Shown: in pieces, positions 47,363-57,072 of the stretch
Layout of the letters: every line of letters starts with the position of its first letter
Numbering within the stretch: position 1 is the stretch's first letter
From: Xenorhabdus kozodoii
GTDB taxonomy: Bacteria > Pseudomonadota > Gammaproteobacteria > Enterobacterales > Enterobacteriaceae
Assembly (NCBI RefSeq): GCF_002632875.1
Contig: NZ_NJCX01000013.1
Location: forward strand, 62,065-126,064
DNA length: 64,000 bases
Direction: 5' to 3'
The notes under the pieces: generated by a model
Databases searched by the model: none
What the model was told of the DNA's origin: nothing
The model's input: only the letters and a program-made list of their open reading frames with translations
Position numbers and translations under genes: made by a program

Positions 47363-48160
47363 ATGCGATTTACTGACGATAAAGAAATAAGAAAATCGAT
47401 AATTAGGTTATTTACCTATACCGAACAAATCATCATGCTCAAAAGTTTTGCATTAGTTAAACATGAAACCAGGGATAATTTTACTAACTGGTTAAAAGGG
47501 TTAGCCTATGAATTTCTTGATTCGGTAAAAACCGTAACCGTATTTTTTATTATTATAGCCGTCTGCCATTTTTTCCTTTCACCTAAATCACAACTTTTTA
47601 ATTTGCTTGGGTATTATTCAGTACTGATCTATCTTGTTGTTTCCTTTTTGGCCATTTTAAATAAAGCCAGAATTATTGGGTGTAGATATATTTTCGGGTT
47701 AAAATTATTCTTATTCTGCATCAATAACAGAATATTTTTTGCGCCAAAATCAGAAAACAAAGCATATCCTCCACTCAATACGAACGGTATTAAAGTTTAT
47801 ATTGGCAATGATAAGAAAATAAGAAAATGTATTACAGATCTCTTTACATTTAAAGAACAGCTTACCCTGTTACGTTGTTTTTCCCTGCAACGAAGCATGA
47901 CTGATGGTGATTTTCTTGCCTGGCTTGACAATCATGTTGAGAGTCATTTTTCCTCCATTAAAGTGGCATTGCTCATTCTCCTTTTTCTATTCATCATGAC
48001 ATGCATACAACAACCTGAAGCCTGGTATTATATCTCTATTCTTTACTTCATCTTTATGGTGCCTGTTATGATGTTAATTGGCATCTTTGTTGTATCTCAT
48101 GTTATTGGCTGTAGCTTTATGATAAGCGTTAAATTAATTTATTTTCACATGAAAAAATGA
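47363..48160 (+). CDS. Unrecognised membrane protein with an internal duplication
   Basis: A 265-residue protein I do not recognise. It consists of two similar halves: residues ~5-65 (DKEIRKSIIRLFTYTEQIIMLKSFAL...) and ~149-210 (DKKIRKCITDLFTFKEQLTLLRCFSL...). Each half is followed by two hydrophobic helices (about 57-100 and 195-255) and a similar IIGC/VIGC-x-x-x-F-G/S-LKL ending. Each half thus looks like a small cytoplasmic domain plus a helical hairpin. AT-rich with no close neighbours in an operon. Function unknown. Confidence 0.75.
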   Translation: MRFTDDKEIRKSIIRLFTYTEQIIMLKSFALVKHETRDNFTNWLKGLAYEFLDSVKTVTVFFIIIAVCHFFLSPKSQLFNLLGYYSVLIYLVVSFLAILNKARIIGCRYIFGLKLFLFCINNRIFFAPKSENKAYPPLNTNGIKVYIGNDKKIRKCITDLFTFKEQLTLLRCFSLQRSMTDGDFLAWLDNHVESHFSSIKVALLILLFLFIMTCIQQPEAWYYISILYFIFMVPVMMLIGIFVVSHVIGCSFMISVKLIYFHMKK

Positions 48161-48862
48161 CTGAAATTTTTAAAATAATATATTGGGTGATTCATGGGTT
48201 CCTATTTTATTTTACAACCTTGTTTTATGGGGCTGAATCTTCTATTTGGCGATTTTTCATTATCACTTAGTCTTTGAAGTGCGCAGATTCTCCTTAAACT
48301 TGTTATTTATTAACTCCTAACCTAAATAATATGTAAATTTTTTAGTATAGATAAATATTTTAGATAACTTATCATTTCGTATAGAAAAGTTTCCTTTCAG
48401 AATGCATCTTATATCTCCCCGTGCAGCGGGGAGATATAAATACTCACATGGGTTTACAATCGGCAACTTGAAGTTGGATGGGTATATAAAATAAAAAAGA
48501 GAAAAAAACCAATAAAGTGTTCACATTTTTAAAATGTGATTAAAATCACATCACAAAAAATCCTTTGTTAACTCATGGATATATAAATCCAATTAAAGTC
48601 TGTTTAAAACAGTAAGTTAATCATTAATAATGCTTTTTGAGAAAAATAATATTAATTTTATTGTTGAATTCACCGGATAAAATCATAAAAATTATTACAG
48701 TTTTTTACGATAAAAAGTAAAAAATATAGATATTTGTCAGTAGGGTGCTAATATTCGTTACAGAAACGAAATTTATGAATGGTGAATAACAGTAGCCATA
48801 TATTGTTAGCTCTGTTAATATTCGTCTAATTTTTATCCAGAGTAATAAAAAGAGGAGAAGCA
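48161..48862. other. AT-rich gap containing a MITE copy
   Basis: Besides the repeat at 48380-48486 this ~700 bp holds no supported gene. The last part carries the bax promoter. Confidence 0.4.
48380..48486 (-). repeat. MITE-like palindromic repeat, inverted copy
   Basis: Opposite orientation to the 12711 copy: TATAGA...TTTCAGAATGCATC, central TATCTCCCCG-TGCAG-CGGGGAGATA, ending GGCAACTTGAAGTTGGATGG-GTATA. Slightly diverged at the left end. Confidence 0.82.
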
Positions 48863-49636
48863 ATGCCCTCTCTAATGATGAGGACAAGTGCGGTCTTCGC
48901 TTTCTTTATCTCATTAATCTTTACCGGTCTGAGCTATGCTTCGACCAGTACCTCAAAAGTGCAAGAGTATTCTCACAATGGCATACAAGTCAATTTGCCT
49001 GATTTGCGAAAATACCCTTCAGGTACACCTCGGAAGAAAGCGTTTTTAAATATTATTGTCCCTGTGATTGATCAACATAATCAAAAGATTATGCAAGACC
49101 GCAAATGGCTCCTGTCACACCAAAATAAGCATCATTGGTCTGTACAGGAGAAGTATCGATTAAAAAAGATCTGTATGGATTACAATATGACCTGCAATTC
49201 GCCAAAACAGATCAACTGGAATAAGCTGTTAAGTCGGGTTGATATTATTCCCACCCACTTTGTTGCCACTCAAGCGGCGGCTGAATCGGGTTGGGGAACG
49301 TCGGAACTGGTCAAAAAAAATAATAATTTGTTCGGAATGCGTTGTAGCTCTTGCGGCAAAACGAAAGGAAAAGTGAAAGGTTATTCAGTTTACCCAACTA
49401 TCAACGCTTCCGTTGTTGCCTATATGAAAAATCTGAATACGCATCGTGCTTATGAGTCACTGCGCTCTTCAAGGGCAAAGCAAAGGACGACGCAAGAGCC
49501 GCTGAGTACCAGTAAATTGATCGATAATCTTAATGGTTATTCTGAACTGGGATCTGATTATAATCGCTATTTACACCGTGTATTTAATGGTAACAAGAAG
49601 CTGATTTCACAGGCCCAGGAATTGATTATCCAATGA
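48863..49636 (+). CDS. bax: Bax-family glucosaminidase-domain protein
   Basis: A 257-residue exported protein with N-terminal signal MPSLMMRTSAVFAFFISLIFTGLSYA. A Bax-type glucosaminidase (lysozyme-like) domain follows, with the catalytic Glu in FVATQAAAESGWGTSELVKKNNNLFGMR and the downstream YSVYPTINASVVAYMKNLNTH. This suggests peptidoglycan cleavage in the periplasm. AGAGGAGAAG precedes the ATG. Single gene with a terminator. Confidence 0.9.
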   Translation: MPSLMMRTSAVFAFFISLIFTGLSYASTSTSKVQEYSHNGIQVNLPDLRKYPSGTPRKKAFLNIIVPVIDQHNQKIMQDRKWLLSHQNKHHWSVQEKYRLKKICMDYNMTCNSPKQINWNKLLSRVDIIPTHFVATQAAAESGWGTSELVKKNNNLFGMRCSSCGKTKGKVKGYSVYPTINASVVAYMKNLNTHRAYESLRSSRAKQRTTQEPLSTSKLIDNLNGYSELGSDYNRYLHRVFNGNKKLISQAQELIIQ

Positions 49637-49649
49637 CACTTTCCCGATA

Positions 49650-49687
49650 GTCCACTTTGTATTAATTACACGGTGGATTCTTTTTTT
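49650..49687 (+). terminator. Terminator after bax
   Basis: GTCCAC pairs with GTGGAT across a ~17-base loop, followed by TCTTTTTTTAT. Confidence 0.7.
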
Positions 49688-49796
49688 ATAACCCCTCGCT
49701 CTATTATCTACTGTAAAGATAGGCAAATTCCATACTATAATACATGTCAGAATTACATTCTTTCTCCCAATAATGAATGGTTAGCCAGAGCCTGAT

Positions 49797-51218
49797 ATGA
49801 ATTTTTTCTCTTTTGAGTTCCTTGGAACGTTTGTTATTCTGCTGGTTGTTTATTGGCTTTTACAAAAAATGCCCAGGCTACAGAATGGCGTGTTAATTTT
49901 AGTGAGTTATTTATTTGTATTCTCTTTTTCAGCAAATTTCGCCTACATTTTATTCGCCTATACGCTATTTATTTACTTTTTAGCCAATATTCTTAGCCGT
50001 TATTTATCCAACAAAGTCATATTCATTTTACTGACATTCGGGATACTGGGTTGTTTCACTGTTTTCAAATATTATTCTTTCTTCCAGGAAGCCATTCAAC
50101 AAGCATTGACCCATGTTGGGATTACCGTCGAACTGCCTGTACTTGAATGGTTAATGCCATTGGGTTTGTCATTCTACGCGTTCCATTCGGTCAGTTATGT
50201 CGTATCAGTATGTAAGAAAGAGCTGCCCGCCGCGCCATTACCTGATGTCATATTGTATCTTTGCTTTTTTCCCAGCATTGTCGCCGGCCCCATTAATCGA
50301 GCCAAAGATTTTCTGCCGCAAATTCAGGCTCCGTCCAGAATGATGCTGGAACCATTGAAGGCACTTTTATTCATTGCCCTTGCCATCGCAAAACTCTTTT
50401 TACTCAGCTCTGCGCTTTCTGAATATTTTGTCAATCCCGTTTTTGAAGATCCCATTAGCCATCATGCAGGACAAGTTTTAGTGGCAATTTATGCCTATGC
50501 CTGGAATATCTACTTTAACTTTTCCGGCTATACTGACCTTGTCACCGGTATCGCCCTGCTATTAGGCTACAAAGTGCCACGCAATTTTGATGCACCTTAT
50601 CTGGCCGAAAATTTACAAGTATTTTGGCGACGCTGGCATATCAGCCTGTCAACATTTATTCGTGATTATGTCTACATTCCATTAGGCGGTAACAAAAAAG
50701 GCCTATTCCGCAAGAACCTGAATATATTCACCGCCATGGTGATTTCTGGCTTATGGCATGGCGCCGGCCTGAGTTTTATTATTTGGGGGGCTATTCATGG
50801 TTTGGGGCTAATTCTGCAAAATATTAAAAATGCCCTGATCCCTGCTGCAAAAAAATACAGCGAGCCACAAGCCAAAAGCCAGATCTCATTATTTTTATCC
50901 CGTGTGGTGACATTCCATTTCGTCTGCTTTGCATGGGTCTTTTTCCGTAGCCCGACATTTAATGATGCCCTGGCGATATTAAATCAACTGTTCTCTGGCG
51001 AAATATTGACATCCCTGTTATCCAGTCGTTTTCTATTAATGGCTTTTTGGGGATTATTTATTATCTATCCTTATCTGGTAAATCTCAGAAACCAACTGGA
51101 AAAAAATGATAGTTTGATCTCCTGGGTTTATTACCCCATCCCCTTAGCCTTGATCCTGACGTTGGTCTTTATTTTATCACCGTCAGGAATACCAGGATTT
51201 ATTTATGCCAACTTCTGA
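49797..51218 (+). CDS. AlgI/PatA-type MBOAT O-acyltransferase
   Basis: A 473-residue polytopic membrane protein of the MBOAT family that carries acetyl groups across the inner membrane for O-acetylation of a surface polymer. NFSGYTDLVTGIALLLGYKVPRNFDAPYLA and FWRRWHISLSTFIRDYVYIPLGG are family hallmarks, and GLWHGAGLSFIIWGAIHG holds the catalytic His near residue 320. It overlaps the next gene by 14 bp, forming a three-gene operon with two SGNH hydrolases. The acceptor polymer (peptidoglycan, lipopolysaccharide or exopolysaccharide) is not shown. Confidence 0.92.
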   Translation: MNFFSFEFLGTFVILLVVYWLLQKMPRLQNGVLILVSYLFVFSFSANFAYILFAYTLFIYFLANILSRYLSNKVIFILLTFGILGCFTVFKYYSFFQEAIQQALTHVGITVELPVLEWLMPLGLSFYAFHSVSYVVSVCKKELPAAPLPDVILYLCFFPSIVAGPINRAKDFLPQIQAPSRMMLEPLKALLFIALAIAKLFLLSSALSEYFVNPVFEDPISHHAGQVLVAIYAYAWNIYFNFSGYTDLVTGIALLLGYKVPRNFDAPYLAENLQVFWRRWHISLSTFIRDYVYIPLGGNKKGLFRKNLNIFTAMVISGLWHGAGLSFIIWGAIHGLGLILQNIKNALIPAAKKYSEPQAKSQISLFLSRVVTFHFVCFAWVFFRSPTFNDALAILNQLFSGEILTSLLSSRFLLMAFWGLFIIYPYLVNLRNQLEKNDSLISWVYYPIPLALILTLVFILSPSGIPGFIYANF

Positions 51219-52329
51219 ATTTACCTCTAACCTAAAAAAAGTCGGCCAGGTGATTTGTATCGTAGTCCTGACCAGCTTGATGCTAATTTGGTTGAATCAG
51301 GGTTCATTGGATAATTTCTGGCAACAGAAATATCACCGCAATAGCCCCTGGACATCTCTCAAGGGAAAAACATGGTGGGATTTAGGGAATAATGTGCAGC
51401 AAGGAGCAATAGCTGCCAGTGAGACTTTTATCGCATATGCGCGGGGTAAAACGCCATCATCAGCCATGAGTGCCGATAACAGGCGGACGGTACTTCCGCC
51501 TGATTTTCAGGTCGGCCTGCGTTTTCTGGAAGGCTACATCTATCCCATCGAAAATCTTTCTTTTACCTTTCCTGAACTGCTGAACAACGATATTAAGCTC
51601 GTTCAATCTGCTTTGCAGCCAAGGCGCCCAACAAAAAACCCTGTTGTTGCAACTGTCCAGAAAACCCACGTCAATCTGGGCATAAAAGATAAAGTGTTAT
51701 TTGCCGGTGATTCCATGATGCAAGGTGTCGCACCCTATTTAAAACGGCGGCTGTTTCAGGAATATGGCATTTCCAGTATTAACTTAAGTAAGCAAAGTAC
51801 AGGATTGTCTTATCCGGGTTTCTTTAATTGGCCAAAGACTATCAACGATGCACTAAGAACCCATCCTGATATTAAGTTGGTCGTGATATTTTTAGGCCCA
51901 AATGATCCGTGGAATATGCCTTCTGGACACGGTGGGACTTATTTGAAATTCGCCAGTGAAAATTGGGAAAATCTTTATCGCCAACGAATTGAAGCTATCT
52001 TAAATGACGCACGCCAGCATAAAGCCGATGTCATTTGGGTTGGCCCGCCGAATATGCGCCAGAAAAAACTCTCCGACAGCATGTCTTACCTTAATAAACT
52101 GTACCAAACAGAGGTTGAAAAAAAGGGAGAGATCTATGTTGCGGTTAATGATATGTTCAAATATAAGTCGGATAATTATTCAGACTATATTGGCGATGGC
52201 AGCAGTACTATCAAACTTCGAAGCGGGGACGGGATTCATTTCAGTTTGAAAGGACAACAAACCATCGCGGATTATCTGTTTTCATTGATCACATTGATTC
52301 AGGAGCCAGTTAAAGATGCAACCATTTAG
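51205..52329 (+). CDS. SGNH/DUF459-family protein, O-acetylation partner
   Basis: A 374-residue protein with an N-terminal membrane anchor (VGQVICIVVLTSLMLIWL, residues ~11-30) and a periplasmic SGNH domain. Blocks visible are LFAGDSMMQGV with nucleophilic Ser, GLSYPGFFNWP, FLGPNDPWNM, and the Asp-x-x-His ending GDGIHFSLKGQQ. DUF459/SGNH proteins paired with MBOATs transfer or remove acetyl groups on glycans. Overlaps both neighbours by 14 bp. Confidence 0.88.
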   Translation: MPTSEFTSNLKKVGQVICIVVLTSLMLIWLNQGSLDNFWQQKYHRNSPWTSLKGKTWWDLGNNVQQGAIAASETFIAYARGKTPSSAMSADNRRTVLPPDFQVGLRFLEGYIYPIENLSFTFPELLNNDIKLVQSALQPRRPTKNPVVATVQKTHVNLGIKDKVLFAGDSMMQGVAPYLKRRLFQEYGISSINLSKQSTGLSYPGFFNWPKTINDALRTHPDIKLVVIFLGPNDPWNMPSGHGGTYLKFASENWENLYRQRIEAILNDARQHKADVIWVGPPNMRQKKLSDSMSYLNKLYQTEVEKKGEIYVAVNDMFKYKSDNYSDYIGDGSSTIKLRSGDGIHFSLKGQQTIADYLFSLITLIQEPVKDATI

Positions 52330-53524
52330 CCTGTTCCGTGGATTTGATCGGATAGCGGGTGCAGGTCTGACAATTGTGCTCTCAATCAGTCTATTATCAT
52401 GCCGAGGGGAAAAATCCGAACCCTTACCAGAAAGCCAAACAGCACAAATACACCGTCAGCAACAATTGACGAATTTTGGTGATCCCAATTTTGCGCTATT
52501 AGCCGATAAATTGCGTCACAGTGATACCCGCCAACTCCATTTTGTACAATTAGGTGATTCCCACACGGCCGCCGATTTTTTTACCGGTAAGCTGCGCAGT
52601 TTATTGCAGGATCGTTATGGCGATGCAGGACCCGGTTTTGTTCCTCCAATGAGTATCCCTGGTCAGCGTAACGCCTTAGTGCAATTTACTGAGGATAAAA
52701 CCGGCTGGTGGCTTTCAAGCAGCCGTAAAGAAAAGCGGGCGGATTATCCACTGGGCGGTTTTATCGCCACTCCTGAGAGCAGCCGCAGTACGATACAACT
52801 CGATGCCCCTTCTGCTCATGGCAAGTACTGGCTGAGTGCGCTTTACCAATCCCATCAAGCGACTCAAATCAAAACGCCAATTGCCGCCATCAACTTACCT
52901 GCGACACAAAGTGAATGGCATTTTTCCCCCAAACAGAGTGTCAGTTTCCCAATCCACCTCTATCCACAGGATACGCAGTTAAAAATCGGCGGCTGGCTGA
53001 TAAAACGTCAATCCCCCGGTGTCATGTTATCCGCATTGGGCATCAATGGTGCCACCATTAATATGCTGGATAAATGGCAACCACAATGGCTGGATACACT
53101 GGTACAGATAAAACCGGATATGGTGATCCTCGCCTATGGCACCAATGAAGCCTTTAACGATTCCCTGGATTTGGCGACTTATCAGCAAGATTTAACGGCT
53201 AAAATACAAGACATCCGCAAGGCAATACCGCAAGCCGTTATCCTGCTGGTAGGGCCAAATGATTCGTTGAAAAATAAAACTGCGGCAAGCTGTGGAGAAC
53301 AACAACCCGCCTTGCTTAATGCTGTGATCCAACTTCAACAAGCCGTTGCCAAAAAACAGCGCACGCTGTTCTGGGATTGGCGGGAATACATGGGCGGGGC
53401 ATGTTCAGTCAGAGGATGGAAACAGCAAGATCTCGCGCGTCCTGACTACATTCACCTCTCCGCAGCCGGTTATGAACGCAGTGCCGAAGCGCTTTATACG
53501 CAGTTGATGGGTTTGGTGGAATAA
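52316..53524 (+). CDS. SGNH-hydrolase lipoprotein, O-acetylation partner
   Basis: A 402-residue predicted lipoprotein: the signal segment ends with lipobox SLLSC at residues ~24-28. The SGNH domain has LHFVQLGDSHTAADFF (Ser nucleophile), ILAYGTNEAF and the C-terminal RPDYIHLSAAGYERSAEALY with the Asp-His pair. It resembles PatB-like or peptidoglycan/polysaccharide O-acetyltransferase or esterase proteins and completes the three-gene operon. Confidence 0.87.
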   Translation: MQPFSLFRGFDRIAGAGLTIVLSISLLSCRGEKSEPLPESQTAQIHRQQQLTNFGDPNFALLADKLRHSDTRQLHFVQLGDSHTAADFFTGKLRSLLQDRYGDAGPGFVPPMSIPGQRNALVQFTEDKTGWWLSSSRKEKRADYPLGGFIATPESSRSTIQLDAPSAHGKYWLSALYQSHQATQIKTPIAAINLPATQSEWHFSPKQSVSFPIHLYPQDTQLKIGGWLIKRQSPGVMLSALGINGATINMLDKWQPQWLDTLVQIKPDMVILAYGTNEAFNDSLDLATYQQDLTAKIQDIRKAIPQAVILLVGPNDSLKNKTAASCGEQQPALLNAVIQLQQAVAKKQRTLFWDWREYMGGACSVRGWKQQDLARPDYIHLSAAGYERSAEALYTQLMGLVE

Positions 53525-53647
53525 GCAGAGTTTCTCTATGATGAATATGCAAACCGTCAGAGTCTGGGTGCTATGATAGGCATGACTCAGTCTTATTAAG
53601 GGTTTGTGATACTTAGCAATTGATCAGGGGGCTGTCCTAGATAAGGA

Positions 53648-54304
53648 TTAAATCTTGCCTTTAACTATTTGTTTTAAACTAGTTAATTGTTTCCTTGCAC
53701 CCGGTGTGTTAAATCTCCACTCACATTCCTTCAAATATAGGTCAAAATGAGCCTTAGGAATTCCGTTAAATTTGCGCAGATAGCGCTTAGCCTGATTCCA
53801 AAAGTTTTCGATACCATTGATGTGATTTTGGTGATTTTTCTGGTCAACAAACTCGGTATTATGATTGATCCGATAATGCTTAAAATCACTCACATCAAGG
53901 ACATCATAACTGGCAAAATTATCTGTATATACAATGCTATCAGGATAAATTTTCGACTCAATAATGGACAATAATGTCCTTGATTTTGCATCGGGTATAA
54001 CCCTCGTGTAAACCTTACCATCCCGCTTTAAGATCCCGAACACAGGAACTTTGCCCGCCGCTCCACGGCCACGTTGCCCTTTGTGTCGTCCACCGAAATA
54101 ACTTTCATCCAGTTCAATTTCGCCATCAAACATCGAATTTTGATCTACATACTCAGCGATAAGTACTCTAAGGCGATGAAAATAGTATGCCACTGTATTC
54201 CGGTGGACACCCACAAGTTCAGCTGCTATACGTGCTGTAGCGCCTGCAATAAATAGTGCTAATAACCGTCCTTGCTTGTACTGACTGAGTCGACTTTTTC
54301 TCAT
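53648..54304 (-). CDS. IS1595-family (ISXO2/IS1016-like) transposase
   Basis: A 218-residue transposase with an N-terminal helix-turn-helix (ARIAAELVGVHRNTVAYYFHRLR) and a DDE-type core. The core blocks are GEIELDESYFGGRHKG, DSIVYTDNFASYDVLD and NGIENFWNQAKRYLRKFNGI. Length and motifs fit IS1016-like elements. It appears complete, so the element could have been active before its end was interrupted. Confidence 0.93.
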   Translation of the reverse strand: MRKSRLSQYKQGRLLALFIAGATARIAAELVGVHRNTVAYYFHRLRVLIAEYVDQNSMFDGEIELDESYFGGRHKGQRGRGAAGKVPVFGILKRDGKVYTRVIPDAKSRTLLSIIESKIYPDSIVYTDNFASYDVLDVSDFKHYRINHNTEFVDQKNHQNHINGIENFWNQAKRYLRKFNGIPKAHFDLYLKECEWRFNTPGARKQLTSLKQIVKGKI

Positions 54305-54317
54305 GGAACTATCCTAG

Positions 54318-55715
54318 TACTACAGCCGTAATTGCTTTGTAAGCCGATGATTTCCCCGACGGCGACAATGACATTGTTGCGCTCGGTATTGATGCCGTCG
54401 CCACCTGTCTGACCAATGTAAAATCTGTTCGATTGTCTTTCCCGCTTTTTCCATCAGCTTTGACAGCAGCTTACGGAGTTCCGCTACACTGAGTGGAACC
54501 CGGCCTACCGGTGTTTTTTTTCTCCTGTACCCGCAGAACCGCCAGGACTGCATGGGCCAGCAACGACAAGGTAATATGTCGGTGCCAGCTCTGCCATCGC
54601 CGCACTTCGTAATGATCCAGCCCACATTCCCCTTTGGTTTCCTCAAAGCCACTTTCGATTTCCCAGCGACAACCCGCAACCTGAACCAGCGTATTAAGAT
54701 CCGCCTGTTCTCTCAGGGCATACACCACATAGTAAGCCCGTTCCTGTCTACTATCCCGGCTGCGCCGAACTAACAAATAATGACCATAACGTCGATCCTC
54801 TTCACTTATCTGTAAACGCCATAACGGCACGACAGCCCAGTCATACCAACGCTCACCTTTTGTCCCTGTTCCCGCTGACCGTGCTTTCCAGTCAGCGGTA
54901 GTCAGGGTATCGGCAATCCGTTCAGCACGGATATACTCTGGTCCTTGCCACCCTAAGGGGTATTGCAGGGAATCGCTAACACGAAGGGCTGATATCGGGA
55001 CTCCAGCCAGACTCTTAGACGACGGTCACGGCCATAAACTTCATCCGCGGTCACCCAGCGACAGGGAACGCCAGCATCCAAGGTTCGTTCCAGCATCTGC
55101 CGGGATAACTGGGGTTTCGTTGCAAAAGTGACGCGGGCGGGGATACCCGCGGCTTCATAGTGGGAACGGGCATCTGTCCACTGGCGAGGCAGGTATAATG
55201 CCCGGTCAACAAAGGCATGCCCTCCGTTGCCGGCGTAACAAAGAAATACGCCTATCTGGCTGTTTTCTACCCGTCCAGCGGTCCCACTATACTGACGCTG
55301 TACCCCGACAGAATGTGTCCCTTTTTTGATAAAACCGGTTTCATCAATGATGAGAACACCCTGTTCATCACCCAAATGTTCAGTGACATAATTCTGCAGG
55401 ATATCGTGAACCATATCGACATCCCAATCAGCGCGTTCCAGCAAATATTGAATCCCATCGGGGGTACTTTCCCCGATCCATTCAGCCAGTTGCCAGCTAT
55501 TCTTACGTTCAACATCACTGAGCAATCCCCGAAGACAGGCGAGGCTGCGTTGTCGTGGGCCGATAGATATTTATAATCAGTACAGGCCTCACTTAGCCCT
55601 AAAATATAAAACGCCCAATGAAGTCCATCATCAGGCGTTAATCAGTGTCAACGTATATCAGGACTAGACAGAAGAAGAGCCCCATCATGGCACAATATGG
55701 ATTACGGCTGTAGTA
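54318..55715 (-). mobile_element. IS701-like element, nested, with CTAG target duplication
   Basis: Perfect inverted ends TACTACAGCCGTAAT and ATTACGGCTGTAGTA bound 1398 bp, flanked on both sides by CTAG. A 4 bp YTAR-type duplication is characteristic of IS701-family elements. The insertion point is in the right terminal region of the IS1595 element. Its transposase frame is broken. Confidence 0.8.
54320..55566 (-). pseudogene. IS701-family transposase with frameshifts
   Basis: Three frames give one protein. The start, ending near 54953, is PRQRSLACLRGLLSDVERKNSWQLAEWIGES, then VLIIDETGFIKKGTHSVGVQRQYSGTAGRVEN and RWVTADEVYGRDRRLR. The middle frame is GHYLLVRRSR...CRWEIESGFEETKGECGLDHYEVRRW. 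The third is VGRVPLSVAELRKLLSKL. Aspartates and Glu of the DDE core are in place. At least two shifts (near 54955 and 54540) and a missing N-terminus make it non-functional. Confidence 0.88.
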
Positions 55716-55726
55716 CTAGGAGCAGC

Positions 55727-56289
55727 TATTTAGGGGATTAATCCAATGATCAGAGTTTCCTATAATTGGCTAATATCGGAACACTTCGGAAAGTTGATCT
55801 CATTACTATATGCACACACTATTAGTACTCTTCAACAAAAAGAGCAGGTAAGCAGTGGAATGTATCCATCCACACTGCTTGATTTGAAAGACAACTGCTC
55901 ATTACTAGCTGAAAACCTTATAATAATATCGATAACTGCTTATATTGTTACCACCGCTTGATAAAAAATGTTTTTTCCAGAATTAAGCACTTCCGAGCAA
56001 TAGTAATAAAATACTATTTATAAATTAGCTCAAAACTACACCAGTCATTAGTACTAACATTTGTCATCATGTAGCTACATGTAAACTGAGAAAATTATGA
56101 ACACAAAATATCAACTAACTCTAATACTTCTGCCCTTAAATAGGAAGGAAGTTATTTTTGTACTACAACCGAGATTTCCTTTCTTAATAGGAAATATATC
56201 TGCCTATAGAAGAGGTTTAAATAATATAGTTTCTCAGTTTATTAATTATAAGATAACGCGTTATTTTTAGAATAATTACAGATATAGCG
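55727..56289. other. Gap between the IS cluster and the sugar-metabolite operon
   Basis: AT-rich. A 71-codon plus-strand frame (55746-55961) has no recognisable motif or ribosome site. I see no terminator clear enough to name. Confidence 0.3.
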
Positions 56290-57072
56290 TTAAATTACAG
56301 ATCGTAAAACCCCCCCATCAACTCGTAACGCAGCTCCTGTTATTGCAGATGATTGCATAGAAGATAAATACACTATAAAGTTAGCAACTTCATCTGTAGT
56401 TGTTAGCCGACCAAGAAGTGAAGATGGCCTATATTTTTTCATAAACAACAGTCCTGCTTCCTCTGCAGTACCAGCTTCTCCCATCAAATTTTGAACAAAA
56501 TTTTCCACCCCTTCACTCATAGTTGGCCCAGGTAAGACACTATTGACTGTGACACCGGTATTAATAGCAATTTCAGCGAAACCACGAGCAACAGCTAATT
56601 GTGTCATCTTACTTACTCCATAATGAACCATTTCTGATGGTATCTGTAATGCAGACTCGCTCGATACAAATATCACACGCCCCCACCTTCTCTGCATCAT
56701 AGAATGAAGATAGTAGCGAGTTAACCGAATACCACTCATTACATTAACTTCCATCATTTCTAACCATTCTGAATCACTAATTTCCAACAATGGTCGAGGA
56801 CGAAAGAAGCCGGCATTATTGACAAGAATATCTACTTTAGATACAGATGTAGTAAGAGTGTTACATCCTGATAAGGTTCCTACATCAGCAACTATACCGC
56901 TTACTCGTTTTGCATCATCTAAACGAGACATAGCTTCAGCAATGCGCTCTTGAGAACGTCCGTTGATAATAACATTTGCCCCAGCAGCTAGTAATCCAGA
57001 AGCTACAGAAAATCCTATCCCACATGAGGAACCAGTGATCAAAGCAACTTTTCCTGAAAGATCAATTTTCAT
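56290..57072 (-). CDS. SDR-family oxidoreductase
   Basis: A 260-residue Rossmann-fold NAD(P)-dependent dehydrogenase. TGSSCGIGFSVASGL (cofactor loop, residues ~14-28) and VDILVNNAGFF are present. Catalytic Ser is in FVSSESALQIP and Tyr-x-x-x-Lys in HYGVSK. The C-terminal VDGG is typical. It is the last gene of a six-gene operon and starts 4 bp inside the propeller gene (ATGA). In this context it may reduce or oxidise a keto-sugar or pyranone intermediate. Confidence 0.93.
   Translation of the reverse strand: MKIDLSGKVALITGSSCGIGFSVASGLLAAGANVIINGRSQERIAEAMSRLDDAKRVSGIVADVGTLSGCNTLTTSVSKVDILVNNAGFFRPRPLLEISDSEWLEMMEVNVMSGIRLTRYYLHSMMQRRWGRVIFVSSESALQIPSEMVHYGVSKMTQLAVARGFAEIAINTGVTVNSVLPGPTMSEGVENFVQNLMGEAGTAEEAGLLFMKKYRPSSLLGRLTTTDEVANFIVYLSSMQSSAITGAALRVDGGVLRSVI

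Larger units (their letters stand above)
53628..55726 (-). mobile_element. IS1595-family (IS1016-like) element interrupted by an IS701-like element
   Basis: The left end GGGGCTGTCCTAGATAAGG matches IS1016-type inverted repeats. The expected right end is seen only after removal of the nested element at 54318-55715 (TATC-CTAG-GAGCAGC, degenerate). The transposase is intact. The right boundary is uncertain. Confidence 0.6.

Noticed and set aside
12711..48486. The palindromic repeats as ERIC elements or CRISPR units
   Set aside because: Ends and core do not match the ERIC consensus; copies are far apart and not regularly spaced, so no CRISPR array.
48705..48887. 60-codon minus-strand frame upstream of bax
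   Set aside because: Overlaps the bax start and promoter, low-complexity Leu/Ile composition, no ribosome site.
55746..55961. 71-codon frame after the IS cluster
   Set aside because: No motif, no ribosome-binding site, and it begins in the IS border sequence.
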